A stretch of 64,000 bases of DNA from Cellulomonas sp. S1-8 (GCF_026184235.1 NZ_CP110806.1:3534001-3598000); one strand, 5' to 3'. Shown: positions 43,477 through 52,012, counted from the first letter of the stretch. The notes: generated from the sequence alone by a model not told the origin. Numbers and translations are program-made.

Positions 43477-45587
43477 CGACGACCTGCCCGCGCTGCGCGC
43501 ACGAGAACCCGGACGACGCCCTGCTGTGCGGCACGTGCCGCGCCTACCTCGGCTGGGCGCGGCGGCCCGCGGACGGTGCGCCGGCCGACGATCCCACGAC
43601 CGCCCGGGCGCCCGACGGTCGCAGCGCCGCGCCGACACCGGCCCCGTCGACCCCCGCGTCCGCCGCGCCCGCGGCACCCGTGACGCCGGTCCCGACCCCC
43701 GCCACGTCGCCCCCGGTCCCGTCGACACCAGTCCCGTCGACCCTGGTCCCGTCGACGTCCGCCCCGTCGACGCCCGCATCCGCGCTCACCCCCGTCGGCG
43801 CCCCGGCGTCCGTCCCCACCTCCCCCGCCGACGCGTCGCCACCGCCGTCCCGTGACGCCCCGGACCACGCCCCGACCACCCCGCCGACGCCCCCGGTCCC
43901 CGCACGCGCGGCGCGCACCGTCGCCCCGCCGCCGCCGATCGTCGCGCCCCACGCCCGCGGTGGCGCACCCCGCGCGGTGCAGGTGCCCGCGTCGGGCACG
44001 ACGCCGCGGCCGATGCGCCCGGCCCCCGCGTCCTCACCGGCCCCCACCTCCCCACGCACGGCCGCGTCCTCACCCACGGCCGCGTCCTCACCCACGGCCG
44101 CGTCTCCGCCCACGGCCGCGTTCTCACCCACCGCCGCGTCCCCACCCACGGCCGCGCCCGCACCGGCGCCCGCACCGGCGCCACCCGCCCCCACGTGGAC
44201 GGGCCGGTCGACCTGGTCGCCGCCGACCTCCGGCTCGACCTCGGGTTCTCCGACGCCCACCTCGCCGACCGCCGCCGCGGCGCCGGGGCGCGCTCCCGCG
44301 GGCGGCCCGGCGCCGGTGCAGGTGATGCGCGACCCGTCGACGCCGCGGGCGACCCGCCCGGGCGCGCGCAGCGCCCCGCCCCGCACGATCGGCGTGCGCG
44401 TCGCGCCCGGTCCGGCCCGCATCGACCCCCAGCGGCCCGTGGAGCCGCAGACGTCCGCGCCGTCGCGCACGTCGAGCTTCGAGGCCCTGCAGCCCACGGC
44501 CGCCGGCACGGACGACGGGGTCACCCCCACCGGTGCGTCGGGCGCTCCGCGGTCGACAGCCCCGTCGGGCGGCGTGCCGGTCTTCGAGGACGCCGTGCGG
44601 TGCCCGTCGTGCGGGCGCGCGCTGCCGGTGTCCCGGCGCTTCTGCCGCTGCGGGGCGACGCTCACGCCACCCGCACGCCTCGCCGACGACGACGCCCCGG
44701 CGCCCGCACCCTGGTACCGCCGGGCCGCGGGTGCGGGTGCGTCGTTCCGGCGCCGGATGCGGGCCGCGAACCACGGGGTGCGCGTCGTCTTCGACCGGGG
44801 CCGCGCCGGCCAGGTGTACGTCTACCGGGCCACGGCGGCGCTCGCCGCGGTGGGGCTGGCCGGGGTCGTCGTCCTGCCGCAGGGGGCCGACCTGCGCGGG
44901 CGCGCGACGGCGGCGGTCCAGCAGCTCGACCCCCGCGGCTACACCCGCGTCACGGGCGTCACGGCGACGACGGACCCGCCGCCCGCGGCGCAGCCCGCCG
45001 ATCCCGCTGCGGCGCCGGTGGACCCTGCCGCGCAGCCGGTCGACCCCGCGGCGCAGCCGGTGGACCCCGCGGCGCAGCCGGTCGACCCCGCGGCGTCCCC
45101 GGACCCCGCGGCCACGGCCGACCCGACGACCGCCGCCGCCCCGCAGGACCCCGTCTTCGGCCCGCAGAACGCGGTGGACGGCGCGACCGGACGCGCGTGG
45201 TCGGTGCCGTGGACGGCTCCCACCGACGCCGGCCCGCCCTGCCAACGGCCGGGCGGTGCGCCGGCGCTGGTGCTGACGCTGCCGGGACCGACCGACGTCG
45301 ACCGCATCGGCCTCGTCGTCGGGCTGCCGGAGTCGGCGCCGGACCGGGCGCGCCAGGCGGTGCCGGCCCTGGTGGACGTGACGTGGTTGCCCTCGGGGCG
45401 GTGCACGACGCTCGAGCTCACGGACTCCCCGGAGCTGCAGGCGCAGGACGTCGCCGACGTGCGGGGATCGACGTCGGCGCGCGTCGTGGTGGTCGACGCG
45501 CACCTGCCGCAGGACCCGCCGGCCGACCTGCGGGTCGCGCTGGGCGAGGTCGTCGTGATGACGCACGGGCGCCTGGGCGCCGGCTGA
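43473..45587 (+). CDS. Zinc-ribbon, Pro/Ala-linker, single-helix membrane protein with discoidin-like C-terminal domain
   Basis: 704 residues from ATG 43473. Cys5, 8, 19 and 22 form a first zinc ribbon (CPRCAHENPDDALLCGTC). A long Pro/Ala/Thr/Ser linker with 18-base DNA repeats follows. A second ribbon (CPSCGRALPVSRRFCRCG) lies near residues 376-396, a membrane helix near 452-472 (RATAALAAVGLAGVVVLP), a VDPAAQP repeat linker, and finally a beta-rich domain (NAVDGATGRAWSVPW, RIGLVVGLPES, SARVVVVDAHLP) like the discoidin/NADase-type glycohydrolase-associated domain. The likely layout is ribbons inside and the sugar-binding-like domain outside. Similar zinc-ribbon proteins accompany actinobacterial CIS loci; a membrane dock or sensor is a guess. 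Confidence 0.72.
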   Translation: MTTTCPRCAHENPDDALLCGTCRAYLGWARRPADGAPADDPTTARAPDGRSAAPTPAPSTPASAAPAAPVTPVPTPATSPPVPSTPVPSTLVPSTSAPSTPASALTPVGAPASVPTSPADASPPPSRDAPDHAPTTPPTPPVPARAARTVAPPPPIVAPHARGGAPRAVQVPASGTTPRPMRPAPASSPAPTSPRTAASSPTAASSPTAASPPTAAFSPTAASPPTAAPAPAPAPAPPAPTWTGRSTWSPPTSGSTSGSPTPTSPTAAAAPGRAPAGGPAPVQVMRDPSTPRATRPGARSAPPRTIGVRVAPGPARIDPQRPVEPQTSAPSRTSSFEALQPTAAGTDDGVTPTGASGAPRSTAPSGGVPVFEDAVRCPSCGRALPVSRRFCRCGATLTPPARLADDDAPAPAPWYRRAAGAGASFRRRMRAANHGVRVVFDRGRAGQVYVYRATAALAAVGLAGVVVLPQGADLRGRATAAVQQLDPRGYTRVTGVTATTDPPPAAQPADPAAAPVDPAAQPVDPAAQPVDPAAQPVDPAASPDPAATADPTTAAAPQDPVFGPQNAVDGATGRAWSVPWTAPTDAGPPCQRPGGAPALVLTLPGPTDVDRIGLVVGLPESAPDRARQAVPALVDVTWLPSGRCTTLELTDSPELQAQDVADVRGSTSARVVVVDAHLPQDPPADLRVALGEVVVMTHGRLGAG
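44052..44157 (+). repeat. 18-base in-frame tandem repeat
   Basis: About six units of TCACCCACGGCCGCGTCC with few changes, encoding the SPTAAS repeats of the zinc-ribbon protein linker. Confidence 0.7.
45015..45098 (+). repeat. 21-base in-frame tandem repeat
   Basis: About four units of GCGCAGCCGGTCGACCCCGC, encoding VDPAAQP repeats between the membrane helix and the outer domain of the zinc-ribbon protein. Confidence 0.7.
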
Positions 45588-45626
45588 CGTCAGGTCGGCT
45601 GACGTCAGGTCAGCTGACGTCAGGTC
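45582..45626. repeat. Three 15-base repeats with TGACGTCA across two converging stop codons
   Basis: GGCTGACGTCAGGTC at 45582-45596 and 45597-45611, and AGCTGACGTCAGGTC at 45612-45626. The TGA of the first unit ends the zinc-ribbon gene; the TCA of the third unit is the stop of the prenyltransferase gene on the other strand. Each unit holds the perfect palindrome TGACGTCA. Confidence 0.8.
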
Positions 45627-46489
45627 AGCGCGATCGCGATCAGGAGCATCGTCACGAGGAACCCGGTGACGAGGTTGAGCCACAGGAACGCACGCCACCC
45701 GGCGTTGGCGCGCTCGCAGTCCTCGTCGGTGACCCCGCGGAACCGCCACGTGCTCACGGCGTACGGCAGCGGCAGCACCGCGGCGAGCACGGCGGGCCAC
45801 GGCAGGGCGAGCAGCACGCCGGCCGCCGCCACGTAGGCGGCGGTCGCGGCGAGCACCGTGGGGCGCGCACCGAGGACGGTCGCGACGGACCCGATGCCGC
45901 CGGCGCGGTCGGCGCGCACGTCCTGGACGGCGCCGAACGCGTGCGAGGCCATGCCCCACAGCAGGAACGCGACGAGCACGGGCCACGTCGTGCGGGCCGT
46001 CAGGTCGGCGTCCGCGAGGACCAGCGCGTAGAGCAGCGGGCCGACGAAGTGCACGGCGGAGCTGAACGAGTCGAGGACGGGCCGCTCCTTGAACCGCAGC
46101 CGCGGCGCGGAGTACGCGACGACGTCGAACAGCACGAGCAGGAGCACGAGACCCGCGAGCGGGGACCCGAGGGCCAGGAGCCACACGACGAAGGGCACGG
46201 TCGTCACGACGCACGCGACGAGGATCCGCCGGTGCACGGTGTGCGCCCGCGCCGGGTCGACGAGCCCGCCCTCGATGCCGCCCTTGCGGGGGTTGGCCAG
46301 GTCGGACGCGTAGTCGAACACGTCGTTGATGCCGTACATCAGCAGGTTGTACGGCACGAGGAAGAACAGGGTCCCGACGACGAGCCGCACGTCGAGGCGC
46401 CCGTCCGTCGCCATGAGCCACCCGGCGGCGAACGGGTACGCGGTGTTCACCCAGGAGAACGGGCGGGACGCGGCGAGGACCTCGCGCAT
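45620..46489 (-). CDS. crtEb: UbiA-family prenyltransferase, lycopene elongase
   Basis: 289 residues from ATG 46489, joined to the cyclase gene by TGATG. The first aspartate-rich motif is NDVFDYASD, the second is QDVRADRAGG, and about seven to nine membrane helices follow the UbiA pattern. Last in a crtB-crtI-crtYe-crtYf-crtEb order, it fits the enzyme that adds C5 units to both ends of lycopene to make flavuxanthin-type C50 carotenoids. The symbol is assigned from family and context; a menaquinone or other UbiA enzyme is unlikely in this setting. Confidence 0.85.
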   Translation of the reverse strand: MREVLAASRPFSWVNTAYPFAAGWLMATDGRLDVRLVVGTLFFLVPYNLLMYGINDVFDYASDLANPRKGGIEGGLVDPARAHTVHRRILVACVVTTVPFVVWLLALGSPLAGLVLLLVLFDVVAYSAPRLRFKERPVLDSFSSAVHFVGPLLYALVLADADLTARTTWPVLVAFLLWGMASHAFGAVQDVRADRAGGIGSVATVLGARPTVLAATAAYVAAAGVLLALPWPAVLAAVLPLPYAVSTWRFRGVTDEDCERANAGWRAFLWLNLVTGFLVTMLLIAIALT

Positions 46490-46827
46490 CAGCCCTCCGC
46501 CTCGGCGTCGGCCGCGTCGGCACGGGCGCGCGACGACGTCCGCGGGGACCGCCCGAGGACGGTCCACAGCACGGGGACGAAGAGCGCTGCGGCGGCGGCG
46601 TACGCGAAGTCCTCGAGCGGCGCGCCCCAGACGTACACGCCGAGGATCTTGGCGGGGTCGAAGACGTACAGGCCGACGTCGATCATGACCGTGTCGAACA
46701 CCGCGGTGAGCACGCACAGGTGCAGGACGGTCCACACCAGGGGCCACCCGCGCAGCCGGCGCAGCACGGGCCACGAGACCGCGGTCAGCACGACGAGCAC
46801 GAGCACGTTGAGGACGATGTTGGTCAC
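46489..46827 (-). CDS. crtYf: Lycopene epsilon-cyclase subunit, C50-type, second
   Basis: 112 residues from GTG 46827 (GTGA overlap with crtYe). Three membrane helices and the motif GVYVWGAPLEDFAYAAAAAL, matching the PxE(D/E) region of heterodimeric CrtYc/d-type cyclases. With CrtYe it should close the rings of flavuxanthin to give decaprenoxanthin-like pigment. The C-terminal 20 residues are Arg/Ala/Glu-rich and outside the family core. Confidence 0.82.
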   Translation of the reverse strand: MTNIVLNVLVLVVLTAVSWPVLRRLRGWPLVWTVLHLCVLTAVFDTVMIDVGLYVFDPAKILGVYVWGAPLEDFAYAAAAALFVPVLWTVLGRSPRTSSRARADAADAEAEG

Positions 46828-47231
46828 GACGCGCCCCGTCCCGTCGTGCGGTCGGTACCCGTCGTGCGGTCGACGCCCGGCGCCCGGTCCGCGCCCGGCG
46901 CGCCTCGCCCGGTGGCGCGCTGCGCCGACGACCGGTCGAACCACCGCCACGCGAGCAGGGCGACGTAGCAGAGCAGCGCCAGGAAGAAGACCTCCTCGAC
47001 GGGGAGCTCGGGGGCGAGCAGCAGGCCCGTCATGTGCGGGGAGTCCCCGCGCGCGAAGATGCCGAGGGCGAGCCCGGCCAGGTCCCACAGCAGGAAGCCG
47101 AGGACGCCGAGCCCCAGGGTCCACCCGGTTCGCCGGGCGTCGTACCAGAACGCGAGCGTGAACCGCCGGTCGAGCAGCGCGAGGCAGCCGAGCGAGACGA
47201 GCAGGGCGCCGAGGTAGAGCAGGCCCGTCAT
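46824..47231 (-). CDS. crtYe: Lycopene epsilon-cyclase subunit, C50-type, first
   Basis: 135 residues from ATG 47231 (ATGA overlap with crtI). Three predicted membrane helices, WTLGLGVLGFLLWDLAGLAL and the family motif LLAPELPVEEVFFLALLCYV are typical of the first subunit of heterodimeric carotenoid cyclases. The end (about residues 108-135) is a short repeat of Asp/Arg/Thr/Gly (DRTTGTDRTTG) not needed for the fold. Confidence 0.84.
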   Translation of the reverse strand: MTGLLYLGALLVSLGCLALLDRRFTLAFWYDARRTGWTLGLGVLGFLLWDLAGLALGIFARGDSPHMTGLLLAPELPVEEVFFLALLCYVALLAWRWFDRSSAQRATGRGAPGADRAPGVDRTTGTDRTTGRGAS

Positions 47232-48880
47232 GCACGACCTGCCGCGACGTCCGACCAGAGCCCTCGCGGCAGCGCCGACCCGAGGTACCCGGGTCGCAGC
47301 GGCGCGGGCAGCGGGTGCGACGAGGTCTCCCCGAGCAGCCGCTTGGCGACGAGCTCGGCGCCGATCAGCACCATCGGCAGCCCGACGCCGGGCACGGTGC
47401 CGCCGCCGACGTGCAGCAGGTTGGGCACGCGACGCGACGCGACGCCGGGCCGGAACATCGCCGACTGCCGCAGCGTGTGCTCCATGCCCAGGGCCGTCCC
47501 GCGCCAGGCGGACATGTCGCGGGCGAAGTCGGCGGGCCCGACGACGCGCCGGACGACGACCCGCTCGCGCAGGTCCGGCACACCGGCCCAGGCGCCCACC
47601 TGGTCGAGGTACCGGTCGGCGTGCGCGTCGAGCTCACCGGGTCGCGTGCCGATCGCGGGGTCGGCCGGGTAGGGCACGAGGAGGAACAGGTTCTCGTGCC
47701 CGGGCGGCGCGGCGGTCGGGTCGGTCGCGGTGGTCCGCGAGACGTACAGCGACGCGACGTCGGGGACGCGCAGCCCTTCGGGCGGCGTGGCGCGCCCCGG
47801 GCCGAGGATGGCCTCGAAGTTGCCCTCCCAGTCCCGCGTGAAGAACAGCGAGTGGTGCGCGAGCTCCGGCAGCTCGCCGCGGACGCCGGCCATGACCAGC
47901 AGCGCCGAGATGCCGGGGCCGCGGCGCTCCCAGACGTCGGCGGGCAGGTCGGCGTGCGCGGGGTCGAGCAGCGCGGTCTCGGTGTGGTGCCGGTCCGCAC
48001 CGGACACGACGACGTCGGCGGGGACGAGCGTCCCGTCGGCCAGCCGGACGCCGCGGGCGACGCCGCGGCGGCGCGGGTGCCGCGCGGTGCGCGGGGCGTC
48101 GTCGACCTCGACGGCGACGACGTCGGCGCCGGTGCGGATGTCGACGCCCTCCTCGCGCGCGGCGGTCGCGAGCGCCTCGACGAGCGTGTACATGCCGCTG
48201 GTCGGGTAGAAGACGCCCTCGCCGAGGTCGAGGTGGCTCATCAGCGAGTACAGCGCGGGCACGCGGTACGGCGACGAGCCGAGGAAGACGGCGTGGTACC
48301 CGAGGACCTGGCGCAGCACGGGGTGCTCGACGGTCTGCGCGATGCGGCTCGCGAGGCTCTGCGTGAGCAGCCGGGCCAGGGTGCCGGAGCGGGCCAGCAC
48401 GTCGCGGGAGATCGCGCGGTCGGGGCGCTCGAACGTCGTGTAGAGGAAGTGGTCGAGCGCGGTCCGGTAGGCCTCGCCCGCGTCGGCGACGTACCGCCGG
48501 ATCGCGGCGCCGGCGCCGGGCTCGATCGCGTCGAACGTCGCGGCGTTCGCGACGTCGTCGGCGACCACGTCGAACGCCTCGACGCCCGAGCCGGGCTCGG
48601 GGTACAGCCGGTACGCGGGGTCGAGGCGCTGCAGGTCGACGTGGTCGGACAGCCGCCGCCCGAGCAGCGCGAACGTGTGCTCGAACACCTCGGGCATGAA
48701 CCACCACGACGGCCCGGTGTCGAACCGGAACCCGTCGACCTCCCAGGTGCCGGTCCGTCCGCCCAGCTGCTCGTGACGCTCGAGCAGGGTCACCTGGGCG
48801 CCGCCGCGTGCCAGCAGCGCGGCGGTCGCGAGCCCGCCGACGCCCCCGCCGACGACGACGACCCGCACGGGCCGGCTCAC
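47228..48880 (-). CDS. crtI: Phytoene desaturase
   Basis: 550 residues from GTG 48880 (GTGA overlap with crtB). The Rossmann motif VVVVGGGVGGLATAALLARG binds FAD at the N-terminus, followed by ERHEQLGGRTGTWEVDGFRF and FDTGPSWW. The C-terminal flavin motif (LLHVGGGTVPGVGLPMVLIG) is intact. It introduces double bases of conjugation to turn phytoene into lycopene at the membrane. Full length for the family. Confidence 0.93.
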   Translation of the reverse strand: MSRPVRVVVVGGGVGGLATAALLARGGAQVTLLERHEQLGGRTGTWEVDGFRFDTGPSWWFMPEVFEHTFALLGRRLSDHVDLQRLDPAYRLYPEPGSGVEAFDVVADDVANAATFDAIEPGAGAAIRRYVADAGEAYRTALDHFLYTTFERPDRAISRDVLARSGTLARLLTQSLASRIAQTVEHPVLRQVLGYHAVFLGSSPYRVPALYSLMSHLDLGEGVFYPTSGMYTLVEALATAAREEGVDIRTGADVVAVEVDDAPRTARHPRRRGVARGVRLADGTLVPADVVVSGADRHHTETALLDPAHADLPADVWERRGPGISALLVMAGVRGELPELAHHSLFFTRDWEGNFEAILGPGRATPPEGLRVPDVASLYVSRTTATDPTAAPPGHENLFLLVPYPADPAIGTRPGELDAHADRYLDQVGAWAGVPDLRERVVVRRVVGPADFARDMSAWRGTALGMEHTLRQSAMFRPGVASRRVPNLLHVGGGTVPGVGLPMVLIGAELVAKRLLGETSSHPLPAPLRPGYLGSALPRGLWSDVAAGRA

Positions 48881-49770
48881 GCGCCGACCACCCGACGGGC
48901 GCGCGCGGACGCCTCGCGGGCGAGCGCGGAGGCCACGACCCGGCCGACGACCGCGGCCTTGACGGGCCCGGGCACGCGCACACGCCGGCGGGCGAGCTCG
49001 GCCGCGGGGGTCGTCGCGAGGTCGGCGAGGAGCCGGTCGTACAGCGCGGCGGTCGCCTCGACGGCGACGCGTGCGCGCGGGGGGAGCAGCGGCAGCGCGG
49101 CGCGCGCGGTCGCGAGGTCCCCGCGCACCTCGTCGAGGACCGTGCGCACGTCGGCGTCCGTCAGCCGGTCCGCGTCGACGCCGGGCAGGTAGGACCGCCC
49201 GAGGTCCCCGTGGTCGGCGCCGAGGTCCCGCAGGAAGTTGACCTTCTGGAAGGCGGCGCCCAGCGCGCGGGCGCCGGCGACGGCCTGGTCCGGCGGCTCG
49301 ACCGGGGGGTCGCCGGGGCGGCGGTCGGCGGACAGGAACACCTTGAGGCACATGAGGCCGACGACCTCGGCGGACCCGAAGACGTACGTGTCGTACGACG
49401 CGCGGTCGTGCTCGCGCACGGACAGGTCGGCGCGCATCGAGGCGAAGAACGGGTCGACCTCGGCGTGGCCGATGCCCGTGCGGCGGGCCGCACGCGCGAA
49501 GGCGTGGACGACGATGTTGGTCGAGTAGCCGGTGACCAGGGCGCGCGCGGTCTGGGCCTCGAGCTCGTCGAGCTCCTGCGCGGCGTCGGGTCCGCGGTAG
49601 GTGTCGACGACCTCGTCCGCGAGCCGGACCAGCGCGTACACGGCCTCGATGTCGGCCCGGGAGCGCGGCGGCAGCAGTCGCGTGCCGATGCCGAAGGACG
49701 TCGAGTAGGCGCGCAGCACGGCCCTGCTGGCCCGTGCCGCGGTGACGTCGTACCGCCGCTGCGCCGTCAT
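48877..49770 (-). CDS. crtB: Phytoene synthase
   Basis: 297 residues from ATG 49770. YSTSFGIGTRLLP, the first aspartate-rich region LADEVVDTYRG, and the second (NFLRDLGADHGDLGRSYLP) are hallmarks of squalene/phytoene synthases, which condense two geranylgeranyl diphosphates. First gene of the carotenoid operon, divergent from galE. No geranylgeranyl diphosphate synthase (crtE) gene is beside it, so the substrate must come from elsewhere in the genome. Confidence 0.92.
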   Translation of the reverse strand: MTAQRRYDVTAARASRAVLRAYSTSFGIGTRLLPPRSRADIEAVYALVRLADEVVDTYRGPDAAQELDELEAQTARALVTGYSTNIVVHAFARAARRTGIGHAEVDPFFASMRADLSVREHDRASYDTYVFGSAEVVGLMCLKVFLSADRRPGDPPVEPPDQAVAGARALGAAFQKVNFLRDLGADHGDLGRSYLPGVDADRLTDADVRTVLDEVRGDLATARAALPLLPPRARVAVEATAALYDRLLADLATTPAAELARRRVRVPGPVKAAVVGRVVASALAREASARARRVVGA

Positions 49771-49965
49771 CCCCGCCGTCCGCGCCACGCGTGCCTGCCC
49801 TCGTCGTCGTGGACCCGTCGTCGCCGTCGGGCACCGTCTGACCACCGCCGACACCGAGGTCGCAGGTGGGTGTAGGCGAGCGTACGCGGGTTCACGCGCT
49901 CGTTCCTGCGACGTGATCAACACCGGACTGCCGTGTTTATATCTGTTGGAGTGTGGTGCGTTCTG

Positions 49966-49995
49966 TTCGTTCTGCGACGTCGCTCGCACTATGCT
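49966..49995 (+). promoter_or_regulatory. Promoter for leaderless galE transcript
   Basis: TTCGTT (49966-49971) and TATGCT (49990-49995) are 18 bases apart. The A of ATG 50002 lies seven bases after the -10, where transcription would start, and no ribosome binding site is present. The same gap has an A/T-rich stretch (TGTTTATATCTG, 49934-49945) that may serve crtB. Confidence 0.5.
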
Positions 49996-50001
49996 CGCGG
50001 C

Positions 50002-50991
50002 ATGACGTGGCTGGTGACGGGCGGGGCGGGGTACATCGGGGCGCACGTGGTGCGCGCCCTCCAGGACGCGGTGCGCACGACGGGTGACGAGCGGCTGCGA
50101 CCCGTCGTCGTCGACGACCTGTCGAGCGGCCACGCGGAGTTCGTGCCCCACGACGTGCCGTTCGTCGAGGCGTCGGTCGTCGACACGGACGCCGTCCGCA
50201 GGGCGCTCGTCGACCACGGCGTGACCGGCGTCGTCCACCTCGCGGGCTACAAGTACGCGGGCGTCTCGGTCCAGCGGCCGCTGCACACCTACGAGCAGAA
50301 CGTCACCGGCACGGCGCACCTGCTGCAGGCCATGGCCGACACCGGCGTCGAGAAGATCGTGTTCTCGTCGTCCGCGGCCGTCTACGGCACCCCGGACGTC
50401 GACGTCGTGACGGAGGCGACCGCGACCGCCCCCGAGTCGCCGTACGGCGAGTCCAAGCTCGTCGGCGAGTGGCTGCTGCGCGACCAGGGTGTCGCCACCG
50501 GCCTGCGCCACACGTCGCTGCGCTACTTCAACGTCGTCGGCTCCGGCTCCGCCGACCTGTACGACTCGAGCCCCCACAACCTCTTCCCGCTGGTCCTCGA
50601 CGCCCTGTCGTCCGGCCGCACGCCGCGCGTCAACGGCACCGACTACCCGACGCCCGACGGCACGTGCGTGCGCGACTACGTGCACGTCGCCGACCTGGCC
50701 GTGTCCCACGTCGCGGCTGCCCGCGCGCTCGCCGACGGTGCCCCGCTCCAGCCCGTCTACAACCTCGGCTCGGGCGACGGCCTGTCCGTCGCGCAGATCA
50801 TGACGACGGTCGCGCAGGTCACGGGCATCGACTTCACGCCCGAGGTCGGTCCGCGGCGCCCGGGCGACCCGGCGCGCATCGTCGCGTCGGGCGCGGCCGC
50901 CGCCCGCGACCTCGACTGGGCCATGCGCCACACCGCCGAGCAGATGGTCGCCAGCGCGTGGGCCGCCCACCGCCGCACCACCACCCCCTGA
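50002..50991 (+). CDS. galE: UDP-glucose 4-epimerase
   Basis: 329 residues from ATG 50002. TGGAGYIGAHVVRAL binds NAD; SSSAAVYG holds the catalytic Ser, and YGESK the Tyr and Lys. HLAGYKYAGVSVQRPLHTYE and LRYFNVVGS are specific to GalE. It interconverts UDP-glucose and UDP-galactose for surface polysaccharides or galactose use. A start at 49933 in the same frame is rejected because family members begin at MTWLVTGGAGYIG. It converges on the oxidoreductase gene with only ten bases between stops. Confidence 0.94.
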   Translation: MTWLVTGGAGYIGAHVVRALQDAVRTTGDERLRPVVVDDLSSGHAEFVPHDVPFVEASVVDTDAVRRALVDHGVTGVVHLAGYKYAGVSVQRPLHTYEQNVTGTAHLLQAMADTGVEKIVFSSSAAVYGTPDVDVVTEATATAPESPYGESKLVGEWLLRDQGVATGLRHTSLRYFNVVGSGSADLYDSSPHNLFPLVLDALSSGRTPRVNGTDYPTPDGTCVRDYVHVADLAVSHVAAARALADGAPLQPVYNLGSGDGLSVAQIMTTVAQVTGIDFTPEVGPRRPGDPARIVASGAAAARDLDWAMRHTAEQMVASAWAAHRRTTTP

Positions 50992-51001
50992 CCACCGGGG
51001 A

Positions 51002-51901
51002 TCAGCGGGGGGCGGGCTCCAGGGTGCGCAGGCGCGGCAGCTCGGCGGCGAAGCGCTCGAGCTCGCGCTCGTCGCCCCCGTAGACGCCCGACGGCCGCGG
51101 CCAGTGCACGACGACGTCCCCGAAGCCCAGGGCCGCGGCCCGCTCGACGCCCTCGACCGCGAGCGCGGCGGACGTCAGGGAGAACCGCGGGGCGCCGTCG
51201 AGGTTGAGCCACCGCCCGACGGTGCGTCCGGCGGCGATCTCGTCGAACCCCTCGACCATGCGCGCGAGGCCCTCCCACCAGGACTCCTGGGCGAGGTCCG
51301 CCGCGACGTCGTCGTCGGGCACGGGGCCGTACGTCGCCCAACCCTGCCCGTACCGGGCGGCGAGAGCCATGGCCCGGGGGCCGTTGGCGGCGACGACGAA
51401 CGGCGGCCGGGGGCGCGCGATCGTGCCGGGGATCATGCGGGCGGCGTGCGCCTCGTAGAACTCGCCGGCGTGGTCGGTCACGGGCTGCGTGAGCAGGGCG
51501 TCGAGGACCTCGAGGAACTCCGCGAACCGGCGGGTCCGGACGCCGCGGGTCGGCGCGGGGCCCAGGACGCCGGCGTCCCAGCCCTCGCCGCCTGCGCCGA
51601 CGCCGAGCACGAAGCGCCCGCCCGAGACGTCGTCGAGGCCCATGACGTCCTTGGCGAACGGCACGGGGTGCCGGAAGTTGGGTGAGGCGACCCAGGTGCC
51701 CAGGCCGATGCGCTCGGTGACCGCTGCGGCGGCGGCGAGCAGCGGCACCGTCGCGAACCACGGTTCGTCGGCGAGGTCGCGCCAGGCGAGGTGGTCGTAG
51801 GTCCACGCGTGGTCGAACCCGAGCTCCTCGGCGCGCAGCCACCGCGCCCGCGCTCGGGCCCAGCGTTCCTGCGGCAGCAGCACCACCCCGACGCGCACCA
51901 T
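51002..51901 (-). CDS. LLM-class flavin/F420-dependent oxidoreductase
   Basis: 299 residues from ATG 51901. MVRVGVVLLPQERWARARAR, ELGFDHAWTYDHLAWRDL, RIGLGTWVASPNFRHPVPFA and VLGVGAGGEGWDAG follow the luciferase-like barrel of F420-dependent oxidoreductases; FVVAANGPRAMALAARYGQG is the usual cofactor-side motif. Substrate unknown. No F420 biosynthesis gene is nearby. Transcribed alone, back to back with the protease gene. Confidence 0.85.
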   Translation of the reverse strand: MVRVGVVLLPQERWARARARWLRAEELGFDHAWTYDHLAWRDLADEPWFATVPLLAAAAAVTERIGLGTWVASPNFRHPVPFAKDVMGLDDVSGGRFVLGVGAGGEGWDAGVLGPAPTRGVRTRRFAEFLEVLDALLTQPVTDHAGEFYEAHAARMIPGTIARPRPPFVVAANGPRAMALAARYGQGWATYGPVPDDDVAADLAQESWWEGLARMVEGFDEIAAGRTVGRWLNLDGAPRFSLTSAALAVEGVERAAALGFGDVVVHWPRPSGVYGGDERELERFAAELPRLRTLEPAPR

Positions 51902-51971
51902 GGCGCCACGCTACCCGCGCCGGGCGGAACCCCACCCGCTGAGACTCTAGATTCTCACTCCAGTCAGGCCC

Positions 51972-51977
51972 TAATGT
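51972..51977 (+). promoter_or_regulatory. Possible -10 element upstream of the S1 protease gene
   Basis: TAATGT lies 36 bases before the protease ATG in a locally A/T-richer stretch (TCTAGATTCTCACTCC just before it). No good -35 was found, so support is modest. Confidence 0.3.
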
Positions 51978-52012
51978 GACTGCCACGTTCCCCATCGACG
52001 AGAGGCACGACC

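Noticed and set aside
49933..50001. galE start 23 residues upstream
   Set aside because: The extra residues precede the family's natural MTWLVTGGAG start and would cover the promoter.
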